Source: Oscillospiraceae bacterium
GTDB taxonomy: Bacteria > Bacillota > Clostridia > Oscillospirales > Oscillospiraceae
Direction: 5' to 3'
Assembly: GCA_017622995.1 (NCBI GenBank)
Contig: JAGAQA010000005.1
Span: forward strand, 1-64,000
Length of the DNA stretch: 64,000 nt
The position numbers were made by a program, and so were the translations under genes. Shown piece by piece: positions 17,883 through 26,699 of this stretch (positions are counted from its first letter, which is position 1; each line of letters begins with the position of its first letter). The notes below the pieces were generated by a model. The model was not told where the DNA came from. It saw only the letters and a list, made by a program, of their open reading frames with translations, and did not search any database.

Positions 17883-19024
17883 CAGACCACCTCCGTATAG
17901 CTGCCCAGGTACTTAAATTCCTCGCACAGGTCCTCCAGCTCGCACATAAGCTGCACAAACTGTTCGGAATAGATGGAGGTTTCCAGATCGAAATAGAACA
18001 TAAACTCAAATTCCCTGTCCGGGATGGGACGGGATTCCAGCTTTGTCACGTTGATGCCCAGCGTGTAAATCCGGGCAAGGACCTTATAAAGGGCGCCGGG
18101 CCGATGGTTCAGCACCATCATAATGCTGGTTTTATCGGAACCGGGGTAAATCTCCATATTCTTGCTGATGCAGATGAACCGGGTCCGGTTGTTGCCCTTA
18201 TCCTGGACGGAAGCTGCCAGACAGGAAAGATTGTAGAGCTCCGCGCAGGAACGGCTGCTGAGAGCTGCCACATCCTTCCGGCCGGAGGAGGCCACCATTT
18301 CAGAGGCCACGGCAGTATTGGCGACAGGCACCACGCTGACGCCCTTCAGACTGTGCAGGAAGCCGCTGCACTGGTTGATGGCCTGCTCGTGGGAATAGAT
18401 TTCCTTGATGTCCTCCAGCTTCGTGCCGGGATTTGCCAGAAGATTGTGGTCGATCTTCAGCCGGAAGGTGCGCACAATGTAGAAATTGTGCTGGATCATC
18501 AGGTCATAAACCTTGGTAACAGAGCCGGCGGTGGAGTTTTCAATGGGCAAAATGCCATACTGGCAGAGCCCCTGGTCAATGGCCTGGAACACGCCGTCAA
18601 AGGTCTTGAAGTACAGGATCATGGGATTGGGAAAGATTTTTTCACAGGCCAGCTGAGAATAAGCACCCTCCACGCCCTGACAGGCCACCATGGCGGTTTG
18701 AGGGAAGAGGTTTGGGGTATCCTGAATGGACTGGGTAATTCTCTCATAGAGCTGCCGGGAGCCGCCGCTGAGCTTGCTCTGGTAGCTGCGACTCAGTTCA
18801 AAGAGCATGGCATACAGGGTTCGGGTGTAGTTTGCCATGTCAGGCCCGGCCTTTTCTGCTACATCCTTCAGTTTTTCCCGCTCCCGGGCGGGCATCAGAA
18901 TGGGCAGGCCATTTGCTTTCTTATACTCTGCCACCTGGTCGCAGAGTTCCATCCGGCGGCAGAACAGCTGCACCAGCTGATCATCGATTCCGTCAATCTG
19001 GTTTCTGAGTTCCGTAAGATCCAT
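17882..19024 (-). CDS. pheA: Bifunctional chorismate mutase / prephenate dehydratase
   Basis: This P-protein converts chorismate to prephenate and then phenylpyruvate, the route to phenylalanine. Residues 1-85 form an AroQ-type chorismate mutase (LRNQIDGIDDQLVQLFCRRM). About 110-285 form the dehydratase, with GVEGAYSQLA, LPIENSTAGSV and the TRF motif in NNRTRFICIS. About 300-375 form an ACT domain (LNHRPGALYKVLARI, then LESRPIPDREFEFMFYFD), so feedback inhibition by phenylalanine is expected. The 380-residue length is standard. Confidence 0.96.
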   Translation of the reverse strand: MDLTELRNQIDGIDDQLVQLFCRRMELCDQVAEYKKANGLPILMPAREREKLKDVAEKAGPDMANYTRTLYAMLFELSRSYQSKLSGGSRQLYERITQSIQDTPNLFPQTAMVACQGVEGAYSQLACEKIFPNPMILYFKTFDGVFQAIDQGLCQYGILPIENSTAGSVTKVYDLMIQHNFYIVRTFRLKIDHNLLANPGTKLEDIKEIYSHEQAINQCSGFLHSLKGVSVVPVANTAVASEMVASSGRKDVAALSSRSCAELYNLSCLAASVQDKGNNRTRFICISKNMEIYPGSDKTSIMMVLNHRPGALYKVLARIYTLGINVTKLESRPIPDREFEFMFYFDLETSIYSEQFVQLMCELEDLCEEFKYLGSYTEVV

Positions 19025-19027
19025 GGG

Positions 19028-20119
19028 TCATTTCTCCTGTCTGTGAAGTAAACCTTCTCCGATCAGCAGATCGCAAAGGGCAATGGATGCGGCGGCTTCT
19101 ACCACCGGAACGGCTCTGGGGACAATGCAGGGATCATGGCGGCCCTTGACTTCCAGCGTGCAGTTTTCCATTCTGGAAAGGCTGACGCTTTCCTGCGGAC
19201 GGGAGATGGAAGGGGTAGGCTTGATGGCTGCCCGGAACAGCAAAGGCATACCGTTTGTGATGCCGCCCAGGATGCCGCCGCAGCGATTGGTTTCCGTAAC
19301 AACGCTACCGTCTTTTACACGGAATGCGTCGTTGCTTTCGCTGCCGCGGAGTCCGGCCAGGGCAAAGCCCGCACCGAATTCCACACCCTTTACAGCGGGA
19401 ATGCCGTAAAGAATCTGGGCAAGTTTTCCTTCCACACCGCCAAACATGGGCGCACCCAGTCCGGCAGGCAGGCCGGTGACCGCACACTCAATGATGCCGC
19501 CTACGCTGTCGCCGCTGAGACGGGCATCCTCAATGGCCTGCTTCATGGCAATGCCTTTCTGGACGTCCAGGACGGGGAAGAGGGCATCTACCTGACCGGT
19601 TTCCGGTACGATGGGATCAAAAGGAGTGTCTGCAATTCCGGCAATGGCTGCAATGTGGGCAGAGACAGAAATGCCCATGCGCTCCAGCCACTGTTTGCAG
19701 AGCCCGCCCGCAATGCACAGAGGGGCCGTCAGCCGCCCGGAGAAATGACCGCCGCCGGCTGTGTCCTGATAGCCGCCATGCTTGATCTGTGCGGTATAGT
19801 CCGCGTGACCGGGTCTGGGGCAATCAATCAGGTTGCTGTAATCACCGGAACGGGTATTGGTATTCCGGATAGCGGCGGCAATGGGAGCGCCGCAGGTGAA
19901 CCCATCCAGAATGCCGGAAAGGAATTCCGGGGCATCCGCCTCCTTCCTGGGTGTGGAGTGGGTATTCTGACCCGGAGCACGCCGCTTCAGAAACGCGGAA
20001 AGGGCTGCTTCATCTACGGGAAGACCCGCAGGAATTCCATCCAGGGTCATGCCGATGGCAGCGCCGTGGGATTGACCGAAAATGGAGAGCTTTAGATTGT
20101 CACCGTAGGTACTGCTCAT
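19028..20119 (-). CDS. aroC: Chorismate synthase
   Basis: AroC makes chorismate from EPSP with reduced FMN. The 363-residue protein starts SSTYGDNLKLSIFGQSHGAAIG and contains RRAPGQN, RPGHADYT, the GGGHFSGRLTAPL region and RHDPCIVPRAVPV. I place the start at 20119, where GGGAGG lies five bases upstream; a longer in-frame opening to 20146 would lie deeper inside aroA. It overlaps the end of aroA by 20 bases. It sits three bases before pheA. Confidence 0.96.
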   Translation of the reverse strand: MSSTYGDNLKLSIFGQSHGAAIGMTLDGIPAGLPVDEAALSAFLKRRAPGQNTHSTPRKEADAPEFLSGILDGFTCGAPIAAAIRNTNTRSGDYSNLIDCPRPGHADYTAQIKHGGYQDTAGGGHFSGRLTAPLCIAGGLCKQWLERMGISVSAHIAAIAGIADTPFDPIVPETGQVDALFPVLDVQKGIAMKQAIEDARLSGDSVGGIIECAVTGLPAGLGAPMFGGVEGKLAQILYGIPAVKGVEFGAGFALAGLRGSESNDAFRVKDGSVVTETNRCGGILGGITNGMPLLFRAAIKPTPSISRPQESVSLSRMENCTLEVKGRHDPCIVPRAVPVVEAAASIALCDLLIGEGLLHRQEK

Positions 20120-21296
20120 ATTGACCTCCCAGAGATGTGTAGTCATGAAAGAATTTTGGGTAGGATTTCTCCACGCATTGCGCGCCCAAAAGGATTACAG
20201 GGGAATCACACACGGTTGCGGCAATGGCAGCGGACATGGCGATGCGGTGATCATTGCGGCAGTCAACGATGCCGCCATGAAGACCGGTCCCATAGACCAT
20301 CAGTGTTGTATCATTGGCCTCCGCTCTTCCGCCCAGAGCCTGGAGCATCTCTATTACGGATGCAACCCGATCGGACTCTTTCAGACGTAGGCGGCCAATA
20401 TCCGAAAAGACAGCACCCTGATTTGCCGCGGCGGTAACCGCCAGAATGGGAACCAGATCGGGAATATCCGCGGCGCTGATGGTTATTCTATTTTTCAGCA
20501 TGGGAAGCAGCTGGGCACAGGCCCGGTCCCCTTGGGGAGAATCCGGATTCAGATTTCCAACCTGAATGGTGCTGCCAAGCGCACGAGCGGCCAGAAAGAA
20601 GGCGGCGTTGCTCCAATCGCCCTCTACGGTCACGGTTCCCGGACTGTGAAACCTGCCGTTTCCGGGGAAACAGTAGTCTTTGCAGGAAATTCCGAAATGC
20701 TCCATTGCAGCAAGGGTCATGGATACATAGGGAGCGGATTCCAGTTTCCCGAGAACCTGCAGATGGCTCTGGCCGGGAAGAAGGGAGAGGGCGAACAGAA
20801 GCCCTGTAATAAACTGACTGGAAACATTTCCGTCAATGGCGTAATCTCCGCTTTGAAGCTGGCCGGTGCACCGAATGGTATCCGCTGTGGGCCGGGTAAG
20901 GGCGCAACCCATTCGTTCCATTTCCTCCCAAAGGGGACTGAGCGGCCGCTGGGGCAGCCTTCCCGTCATCTGAAAGACGGTATCCACACCCAGGGCACCG
21001 GCAATGGGCAGCAGGAAACGAAGGGTGGAACCGCTGTCCTGACAGGAAAGGGCGGCACGGAAGGGGACTTCTCCTATGGGATTCACGCGATACCCATTGG
21101 AAAGACGGGTGATGCCGGCTCCAAGGGCAACAAGGCAATTGGCGGTGGCTTCAATATCCCGGTTGGTTTCCGGGCAGATCAGCGTTGTTGGCTGATCCGC
21201 AAAAGCGGCGCAAATGAGCATCCTGTGTGCCTGGGATTTGGAGGGGATGGCGTTGATATACCCATGCAGTTTCTTAGGGCTGATACAAATATCCAT
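20100..21296 (-). CDS. aroA: 3-phosphoshikimate 1-carboxyvinyltransferase (EPSP synthase)
   Basis: This enzyme joins shikimate-3-phosphate and PEP. The 398-residue protein shows SKSQAHRMLICAA, CQDSGSTLRFLLPIAGA, DGNVSSQFITGLLFAL, DWSNAAFFLAA, GDRACAQLLP, RLRLKESDR and the C-terminal DHRIAMSAA. The GSTLRFLLP segment replaces the class I LPGSKS/LGNAGT pattern, so it looks closer to a divergent or class II-type enzyme; this affects predicted glyphosate response but cannot be settled by eye. It lies 3 bases from aroB. Confidence 0.94.
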   Translation of the reverse strand: MDICISPKKLHGYINAIPSKSQAHRMLICAAFADQPTTLICPETNRDIEATANCLVALGAGITRLSNGYRVNPIGEVPFRAALSCQDSGSTLRFLLPIAGALGVDTVFQMTGRLPQRPLSPLWEEMERMGCALTRPTADTIRCTGQLQSGDYAIDGNVSSQFITGLLFALSLLPGQSHLQVLGKLESAPYVSMTLAAMEHFGISCKDYCFPGNGRFHSPGTVTVEGDWSNAAFFLAARALGSTIQVGNLNPDSPQGDRACAQLLPMLKNRITISAADIPDLVPILAVTAAANQGAVFSDIGRLRLKESDRVASVIEMLQALGGRAEANDTTLMVYGTGLHGGIVDCRNDHRIAMSAAIAATVCDSPVILLGAQCVEKSYPKFFHDYTSLGGQYEQYLR

Positions 21297-21299
21297 GGC

Positions 21300-22352
21300 T
21301 TACAGTCCTGCCTGAATGAAGTTTTCCAGTTCTTCTACCGGGGTTGTGAGAATTTCGCATCGGCCAATGGCTCTCGGGACCACAAGACTGACGGTATCGC
21401 CGGTGCGCTTTTTGTCGGACAGCGCGAAAGAAGCAAGCTCCTTGGCACTGTCCTGGGTTCTGACAGGCAGGCAAAATTCCCTTAAAAGATTCTCAATTTT
21501 TATTGCACATTCTTGCGATAGCAACTGATAGTTGACAGCGCTTCGCGCAATAATTGCAGTACCAATGGCAACAGATTTCCCGTGAGACAGGGTAAAATTG
21601 CTTTTTGCTTCCACACCATGACCAACTGTATGGCCCAGATTAAGGAGCCTGCGTTCGCCGGTGTCAAATTCATCCCGGGCGACCACATCCCGTTTCATGG
21701 TCACACAGCGCTCGATCACATAGGCTTTGTCAAAGCCGGGACCGGTGGATGCCAGGTAATGGAAGAAATCACCGTCATAGAGGATGGCGTATTTGATCAC
21801 CTCTGCACAGCCGTCCAGAAAAATTTCCCGGGGAAGGGTATCCAGGGTATCCGTATCGCAGAGTACCAGACTGGGCTGCCAGAAAGCGCCGACCAGGTTT
21901 TTGCCCACCTCCAGATCAATGGCGGTTTTTCCACCCACAGAGGAATCAACGGCAGCCAGAAGGGTGGTGGGCACCTGGACAAACCGGATTCCCCGCAGGT
22001 AGGTAGCGGCGGCAAAGCCGGTGAGATCACCTACGACACCGCCGCCCAGAGCAACCAGCGCATCGGTTCGGGTCAGACGGTTTTTCGCCAGAAAGTTCAC
22101 TAGTTCCAAATATACATGGGCGTTTTTGCTGGATTCGCCGGCGGGGAATACAAAACTGACAACATTCAGGCCTGCCCGACGCAGGGAGTCTTCAACCTGT
22201 TTTCCGTAAAGCGGATAAACGTTTGTTTCACTGACCAGGGCCACGGTCTGGATGTTTCCCAGAGCGGCCACCTGAGCTCCCAACTGGGGCAGCAATCCGG
22301 AATCGATGAGAATATTGTAATTCCTGGATGCGGTTACGGATACGGTTTTCAT
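21300..22352 (-). CDS. aroB: 3-dehydroquinate synthase
   Basis: AroB converts DAHP to 3-dehydroquinate using bound NAD and zinc. The 350-residue protein shows GGGVVGDLTGFAAATYLRG, the PTTLLAAVDSSVGGKTAID signature, GCAEVIKYAIL, and zinc ligands in NLGHTVGHGVE and LSHGKSVAIG. The start overlaps the end of tyrA by 4 bases. Second step of the pathway in a full-pathway operon. Confidence 0.96.
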   Translation of the reverse strand: MKTVSVTASRNYNILIDSGLLPQLGAQVAALGNIQTVALVSETNVYPLYGKQVEDSLRRAGLNVVSFVFPAGESSKNAHVYLELVNFLAKNRLTRTDALVALGGGVVGDLTGFAAATYLRGIRFVQVPTTLLAAVDSSVGGKTAIDLEVGKNLVGAFWQPSLVLCDTDTLDTLPREIFLDGCAEVIKYAILYDGDFFHYLASTGPGFDKAYVIERCVTMKRDVVARDEFDTGERRLLNLGHTVGHGVEAKSNFTLSHGKSVAIGTAIIARSAVNYQLLSQECAIKIENLLREFCLPVRTQDSAKELASFALSDKKRTGDTVSLVVPRAIGRCEILTTPVEELENFIQAGL

Positions 22353-23179
22353 CCGTCTACCTCCTCTTTCCGCTTTTTACCCTCTTCCAGCAGAGCGGTT
22401 AGGGTTTCTGCGTCCCGGTTTTGGAGCGCGTCGCGGTACTGTGTCAGGCTGTCGATGTAAGTATTCAGCTCATACAACAGATTATCCCGGTTTTCCAGAA
22501 ACAGCTCACTCCACATGGGCGCGTTCAGCCAGGCTACCCGGGTCAGATCCTTGTAGCTGCCGGCGGAAAAACCTTTGTGATCCCGGGCGGTGGGGGACTT
22601 GATAAAGGCATTGCTCAGCACATGGGGCATCTGAGAGGTGAACGCGATCATTTTATCGTGATCTTCCGCACTGGTCACGGAGAACATTCCGAACCCGCAG
22701 GGAGCCAGAGCATCCTTCACCCGCTGCAGCAGGTCAATATCATCGTATCGGGGCGGCACCAGCACCATGGGTGCACCCTTATAAAGGTCCGCCCGGCTGT
22801 ATTTGAAGCCAGAGAACTGGGAACCGGCCATGGGATGACCGCCTACGAAGGTAAAGCCATATTGCTCCGCCACCGGGAAGCAGCGGGCGCAGACCTCTCG
22901 CTTGATGCCGCAGCAGTCCAGCACAAGCGCATCCTTTCGGACCAGACGGCCATTTTCCTCCAGCCATTGGGCACAGCCGCCGGGGTAGATGGCCAGCAGA
23001 ATCAGGTCGCACTGGGGGATGGTTTCCGCATCCAGCTTGCCGTGAACGGCACCGGAGAGCATGGCAAAGGACAGAATGCTGTCACTTCGGTTTTTTGCGT
23101 AGACGGTATGTCCATGGAGCGCATAGGCCCGGGCCAGGGAACCGCCGATCAGGCCCAGACCGAGAATACCAACTTTCAT
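22349..23179 (-). CDS. tyrA: Prephenate dehydrogenase
   Basis: TyrA oxidises prephenate to hydroxyphenylpyruvate on the tyrosine branch. An N-terminal Rossmann site GLGLIGGSLARAY is followed by GGHPMAGSQFSGF and an HDKMIAFTSQMPHVL segment carrying the family's substrate-binding residues. At 276 residues it lacks a C-terminal ACT domain, so it may not be feedback-inhibited by tyrosine through that route. The start is ATG 23179, sharing one base with the aroF stop; GGGAGG lies upstream. Confidence 0.94.
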   Translation of the reverse strand: MKVGILGLGLIGGSLARAYALHGHTVYAKNRSDSILSFAMLSGAVHGKLDAETIPQCDLILLAIYPGGCAQWLEENGRLVRKDALVLDCCGIKREVCARCFPVAEQYGFTFVGGHPMAGSQFSGFKYSRADLYKGAPMVLVPPRYDDIDLLQRVKDALAPCGFGMFSVTSAEDHDKMIAFTSQMPHVLSNAFIKSPTARDHKGFSAGSYKDLTRVAWLNAPMWSELFLENRDNLLYELNTYIDSLTQYRDALQNRDAETLTALLEEGKKRKEEVDG

Positions 23180-24177
23180 CACAGAGCCTCCCGAATGGCC
23201 CGGACCCGGCGGCTCACATCGTCGAACTGGGCAGGGGTGAGGGACTGGGCACCGTCGCACAAAGCGTGTTCGGGATCATTATGGACTTCAATCATCAGAC
23301 CATCGGCACCGGCGGCGACTGCGGCGCAGGCCATAGAGCTGACCAGTCGGGACTTGCCGGTAGCATGGCTGGGATCGGCAACTACGGGCAGATGGCTCAG
23401 CTCATGCAGTACAGGAATGGCGGAAAGATCCATGGTGTTGCGGGTGTAGGTCTCAAAGGTGCGGATACCCCGTTCACAGAGGATAATGTTCTCATTACCC
23501 TCACTCATAATGTACTCTGCGCTCATCAGAAGCTCTTGCAGGGTGTTGGCCAGGCCCCGTTTCAGAAGGATGGCTTTTTTGGTCTTACCCAGCTCTTTGA
23601 GCAGGTCGAAATTCTGCATATTCCGGGCGCCAACCTGAATAACATCCACGTTGTCAAACAGCTCCAGCGTGTTGATATTCATGATTTCCGTTACAATGGG
23701 CAGGCCGGTTTCCTGCTTAGCAAGCTCCAGCAGACGCAGACCCTCCGGGCCCATGCCCTGGAAGGCATAGGGAGAGGTTCGGGGCTTAAAAGCACCGCCG
23801 CGGAGCATGGTGGCACCGCTTTCCTTTACGGCCTTGGCAACGGCGACGATCTGCTCTTCCGATTCCACAGAGCAGGGTCCGGCAATCATGGCAAAATAGC
23901 CGCCGCCGATTCGGGCGGAGCCCGCCTCAACAATGGTATCCTTGGGGTGGAACTTCCGGTTTGCCTGTTTAAAGGGCTCGGATACCCGTTTTACGGATTC
24001 CACAATTTCCAGGCTGCACAGAAGTTCCATATCCACCCGGCTGGTGTCGCCAACCAGGCCCAGGATGGTAACCTGCTTGCCCTCCGAGACGTGGACATCC
24101 AGATTCTGCTTTTTCAGCCACTGGATCAGGTGATTCTTCTGTTCGGGGGTAGTGCCGTTTTTCAGTATAGCAATCAT
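23179..24177 (-). CDS. aroF: DAHP synthase (type I-beta), first enzyme of the aromatic pathway
   Basis: It condenses PEP and erythrose-4-phosphate. An N-terminal ferredoxin-like domain (about 1-65, IAILKNGTTPEQKNHLIQWL) precedes the barrel, with MIAGPCSVES, LRGGAFKPRTSPYAFQG, VGARNMQNFDLL, LLKRGL and DPSHATGKS. The FL domain is typical of the I-beta group and carries tyrosine or phenylalanine feedback in some members. ATG 24177 follows GAGGAGCGGAG; an extension to 24291 would translate the attenuator hairpin and is rejected. First structural gene after an aromatic leader peptide. Confidence 0.95.
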   Translation of the reverse strand: MIAILKNGTTPEQKNHLIQWLKKQNLDVHVSEGKQVTILGLVGDTSRVDMELLCSLEIVESVKRVSEPFKQANRKFHPKDTIVEAGSARIGGGYFAMIAGPCSVESEEQIVAVAKAVKESGATMLRGGAFKPRTSPYAFQGMGPEGLRLLELAKQETGLPIVTEIMNINTLELFDNVDVIQVGARNMQNFDLLKELGKTKKAILLKRGLANTLQELLMSAEYIMSEGNENIILCERGIRTFETYTRNTMDLSAIPVLHELSHLPVVADPSHATGKSRLVSSMACAAVAAGADGLMIEVHNDPEHALCDGAQSLTPAQFDDVSRRVRAIREAL

Positions 24178-24196
24178 TTTTCTCCGCTCCTCTAAT

Positions 24197-24229
24197 AAAA
24201 AAGCACCGCACGGAAATTCGTGCGGTGCC
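24197..24229 (-). terminator. Attenuator terminator in the aro operon leader
   Basis: On the - strand a perfect 10-bp stem, GCACCGCACG / CGTGCGGTGC (24228-24219 and 24212-24203), is followed by TTTTTT at 24202-24197. It lies between the aromatic leader peptide and aroF, 20 bases before the aroF start. An intrinsic terminator in this place serves to stop transcription before the operon unless an alternative RNA fold forms. Confidence 0.88.
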
Positions 24230-24274
24230 TGACTGACTTTTGGGACCCTGAAAGGATGACAGCACAAATTCCTA

Positions 24275-24334
24275 TTACCTTTTTTCCTCAAAAAAGTAAT
24301 AGTAATAAAAGCTGTTGGCGAAACCGAACTGCAT
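24275..24334 (-). CDS. Phe/Tyr-rich leader peptide of the aro operon
   Basis: A 19-codon frame reads MQFGFANSFYYYYFFEEKR and stops at TAA. Nine of 19 residues are Phe or Tyr, including the run FYYYYFF. GGAGGA (24347-24342) lies 7 bases before ATG, and the promoter at 24392-24364 starts transcription about 20 bases further upstream. An intrinsic terminator follows 45 bases later. This is the standard layout of ribosome-mediated attenuation: shortage of charged tRNA-Phe or tRNA-Tyr would stall the ribosome and favour antitermination. The competing antiterminator fold was not resolved by eye. Confidence 0.85.
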   Translation of the reverse strand: MQFGFANSFYYYYFFEEKR

Positions 24335-24363
24335 GGCCGTTTCCTCCGGGTGTGTTTTCCTGA

Positions 24364-24392
24364 ATTATACCACCGCTGAATGCGGTTTGCAA
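24364..24392 (-). promoter_or_regulatory. Promoter of the aromatic amino acid operon
   Basis: On the - strand TTGCAA (24392-24387) and TATAAT (24369-24364) are 17 bases apart. The start point would be near 24357, just ahead of the leader peptide's ribosome binding site. Confidence 0.85.
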
Positions 24393-24450
24393 GAGGTTTT
24401 GAAAATTTTTGTACTCATGTGATGAAATTGTGTATTTTCAAAAAAGACAG

Positions 24451-24479
24451 TGGACATTTACAAACATATGGTTTATAAT
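24451..24479 (+). promoter_or_regulatory. Promoter of the UvrD/PcrA helicase gene
   Basis: TGGACA (24451-24456) and TATAAT (24474-24479) are 17 bases apart. It points away from the aro promoter, with about 60 bases between the two -35 boxes. Confidence 0.8.
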
Positions 24480-24505
24480 AAAAAACCGTGGAAGGAGAGG
24501 GAAAT

Positions 24506-26653
24506 ATGGAATATCTGCAGCAACTGAACCCGCAGCAGCGGGAAGCAGCCACCACCACCGAGGGCTGTATTCGGGTGGTTGCCGGCGCGGGCTCCGGAAA
24601 GACCAAGACCCTGACGGCCAGATACCTGTATCTTGTGGACGCGCTGGGCATTTCCACGGCCAATATTCTCTGCGTCACCTTTACCAACAAGGCTGCGGCG
24701 GAGATGAAAAAGCGGATTCGTACTCAGTTGCCTGACCGGGATCTGGCCAGAATTACCACATTCCATGGTTTCTGCGTAAGCCTTTTGAAAGAAGACTGCC
24801 ATGTGGTAGGCTATCCAAAGACCTTTTTAGTGATGGATGAGGAGGACAAAAAGGCAATCCTTTCCACGGTATTTGAGGATTTGGGCATTACCGGACGGGA
24901 CATCACCATTCAGGAGGCGGTGGATCATATCGGCTGGCGCAAGGGCGGCAGAGGGTATGTAAAAACCCTGATTGATGCCGACATGGACGGCCTGCTGGAC
25001 CTGGTGCGCAGCGCCGCCACTCTGAAAGACAAGATCCTTTACCAGTATTTCTATGAGCAGCGCAAGTGCTTTGCCCTGGACTTTGATGACCTGGTCTATT
25101 TTGCGCTGTATATCCTGGAGCACAGTAAAGAAGTCCGGGAAAAGTGGCAGCAGCGACTTGAATACATTATGGTAGACGAATTCCAGGACATCGACAAGGA
25201 TCAGTATGCCCTGGCAGACCTTTTAAGCGGCTATCACCATAACCTGTTTGTGGTGGGCGATCCGGACCAGACCATTTACACCTGGCGTGGAGCGGATGTA
25301 AAGTTCATTCTGGAATTTCCGACCAGGCATCCCGGGGCAAAAACCATCTACTTAAATCAGAATTACCGGTCGGCTCCCCAGATTTTGGCGGCTTCCAACG
25401 CACTGATTGATAAAAACCGGGACCGTCTGAAAAAGGAATTGACCCCCGTTCGGGGGGATAACCGGAAACCCCTGTATTTCCACGCCAAGACCAGCCAGCT
25501 GGAAGCGGACTGGATCACTGCAAATATGCGAGCGCTGCACGAAGGGGAAGATGGAATATCCTATTCGCAGATGGGGGTTCTCTATCGGGCGCATTATGTG
25601 TCCCGGGCGCTGGAAGAATCTCTGATCCGCAATAAAATCCCCTATGTTCTGTATTCCGGCGTGGAATTCTACAAGCGCAAGGAGATCAAGGATGTTCTGT
25701 GCTATCTGCGGATGATCTACAACCCGGATGACATCAGTTTCCTGCGCACCGTCAATGAGCCCCGCCGGGGCGTGGGCCGGACCCGGATTGCCGCTCTGAA
25801 AGCATATGCCGCCGCCAAAGGCTGCGGCCTTTACCAGGCGCTTCTTGACAACCTGGAAACGGATTCCTTCCGCAGGTGTAAAGCAAAGGACTATGTGCGG
25901 CTGATTGAAAAGTATCGGGCGATTTTTGAGAATATGGACCTGACGGATCTGTTGGCCGGGGTGCTCCACGAAAGTGGTTACGAAAACATGCTGCGTACTT
26001 CCGGCGAGGAGGAGCGTTTGGATAACCTGGCAGAGCTGAAGCAGGCCATCTTTGATTTTACCCGGAAGGCAGGGGAGACCGTGACCCTGGGGAACTATCT
26101 GGATCACGCGGCGCTCTTTACCAATATGGATACCCAGGAAAAAGCCCAGGCGGTGAAGCTGATGACCATTCATTCCGCCAAAGGCCTGGAATTTCCCATT
26201 GTGTTCCTCTGCGGCCTGTCCGAGGGGATATTCCCCGGGAAACGGGCCAACACCCGGGAAAAACTGGAGGAGGAGCGGCGGCTGTGCTATGTGGCCTTCA
26301 CCCGGGCAAAGGACCGGCTGTTCCTGTCCGACGCGGCAGGGCAGAGCTATGACGGCTCCTTCCGCTATCCCAGCAGATTCCTGTTCAATGCGGAAAAGGA
26401 AAACGTGGACTATGTGGTCCCCCTGGATCCGGAACTGGAGGAAAAGACCATGGCATCCATCCGGGATTCGGAGGACCTGGCCCCCAACACACCGGTAAAA
26501 AGCGATCTGGTTGGCAAGCGGGTAAATCATGTAATCTTTGGGGAAGGATCCGTCATCGGTCTTCCCAGGGACAATCAAGGTGTGATTGTCCAGTTTGACG
26601 GCATGGTGACACCCAGAACCTTTTCAGACGCAGGAAAGCTGGAGTTTCTATAA
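24506..26653 (+). CDS. pcrA: UvrD/PcrA-type superfamily 1A DNA helicase
   Basis: A 3'-5' DNA helicase of repair and replication. Q-motif NPQQREAA and Walker A AGAGSGKT lie within residues 8-33. Then TFTNKAAAEMKKRI, TFHGFC, the Walker B segment VDEFQDID, GDPDQTIYTWRGA, NYRSAPQIL, MTIHSAKGLEFPIVF and RRLCYVAFTRAKDRLFL. The C-terminal GKRVNHVIFGEGSVIGL looks like the Tudor-like end of PcrA. Start is ATG 24506 after AAGGAGAGG; GTG 24488 overlaps that site. At 715 residues it is slightly short for PcrA, so a paralogue is possible. Confidence 0.9.
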   Translation: MEYLQQLNPQQREAATTTEGCIRVVAGAGSGKTKTLTARYLYLVDALGISTANILCVTFTNKAAAEMKKRIRTQLPDRDLARITTFHGFCVSLLKEDCHVVGYPKTFLVMDEEDKKAILSTVFEDLGITGRDITIQEAVDHIGWRKGGRGYVKTLIDADMDGLLDLVRSAATLKDKILYQYFYEQRKCFALDFDDLVYFALYILEHSKEVREKWQQRLEYIMVDEFQDIDKDQYALADLLSGYHHNLFVVGDPDQTIYTWRGADVKFILEFPTRHPGAKTIYLNQNYRSAPQILAASNALIDKNRDRLKKELTPVRGDNRKPLYFHAKTSQLEADWITANMRALHEGEDGISYSQMGVLYRAHYVSRALEESLIRNKIPYVLYSGVEFYKRKEIKDVLCYLRMIYNPDDISFLRTVNEPRRGVGRTRIAALKAYAAAKGCGLYQALLDNLETDSFRRCKAKDYVRLIEKYRAIFENMDLTDLLAGVLHESGYENMLRTSGEEERLDNLAELKQAIFDFTRKAGETVTLGNYLDHAALFTNMDTQEKAQAVKLMTIHSAKGLEFPIVFLCGLSEGIFPGKRANTREKLEEERRLCYVAFTRAKDRLFLSDAAGQSYDGSFRYPSRFLFNAEKENVDYVVPLDPELEEKTMASIRDSEDLAPNTPVKSDLVGKRVNHVIFGEGSVIGLPRDNQGVIVQFDGMVTPRTFSDAGKLEFL

Positions 26654-26660
26654 CAGAACA

Positions 26661-26689
26661 GAGCCGCTGGATGATGCTTCCAGCGGCTC
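26661..26689. terminator. Hairpin between convergent pcrA and folC
   Basis: GAGCCGCTGG (26661-26670) pairs with CCAGCGGCTC (26680-26689). The 10-bp stem lies between the two convergent stops. No long T-run follows on either side, so it may act as a bidirectional, weaker terminator. Confidence 0.55.
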
Positions 26690-26699
26690 AAAGCTTTCC

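Noticed and set aside
24178-24291. N-terminal extension of aroF by 38 codons
   Set aside because: It would translate the attenuator hairpin and overlap the leader peptide; the family start and a ribosome binding site are at 24177.
24178-24357. T-box riboswitch in the aro leader
   Set aside because: The T-box core AGGGTGG-x-ACCGCG is absent, and the leader of about 180 bases is filled by the peptide frame and terminator.
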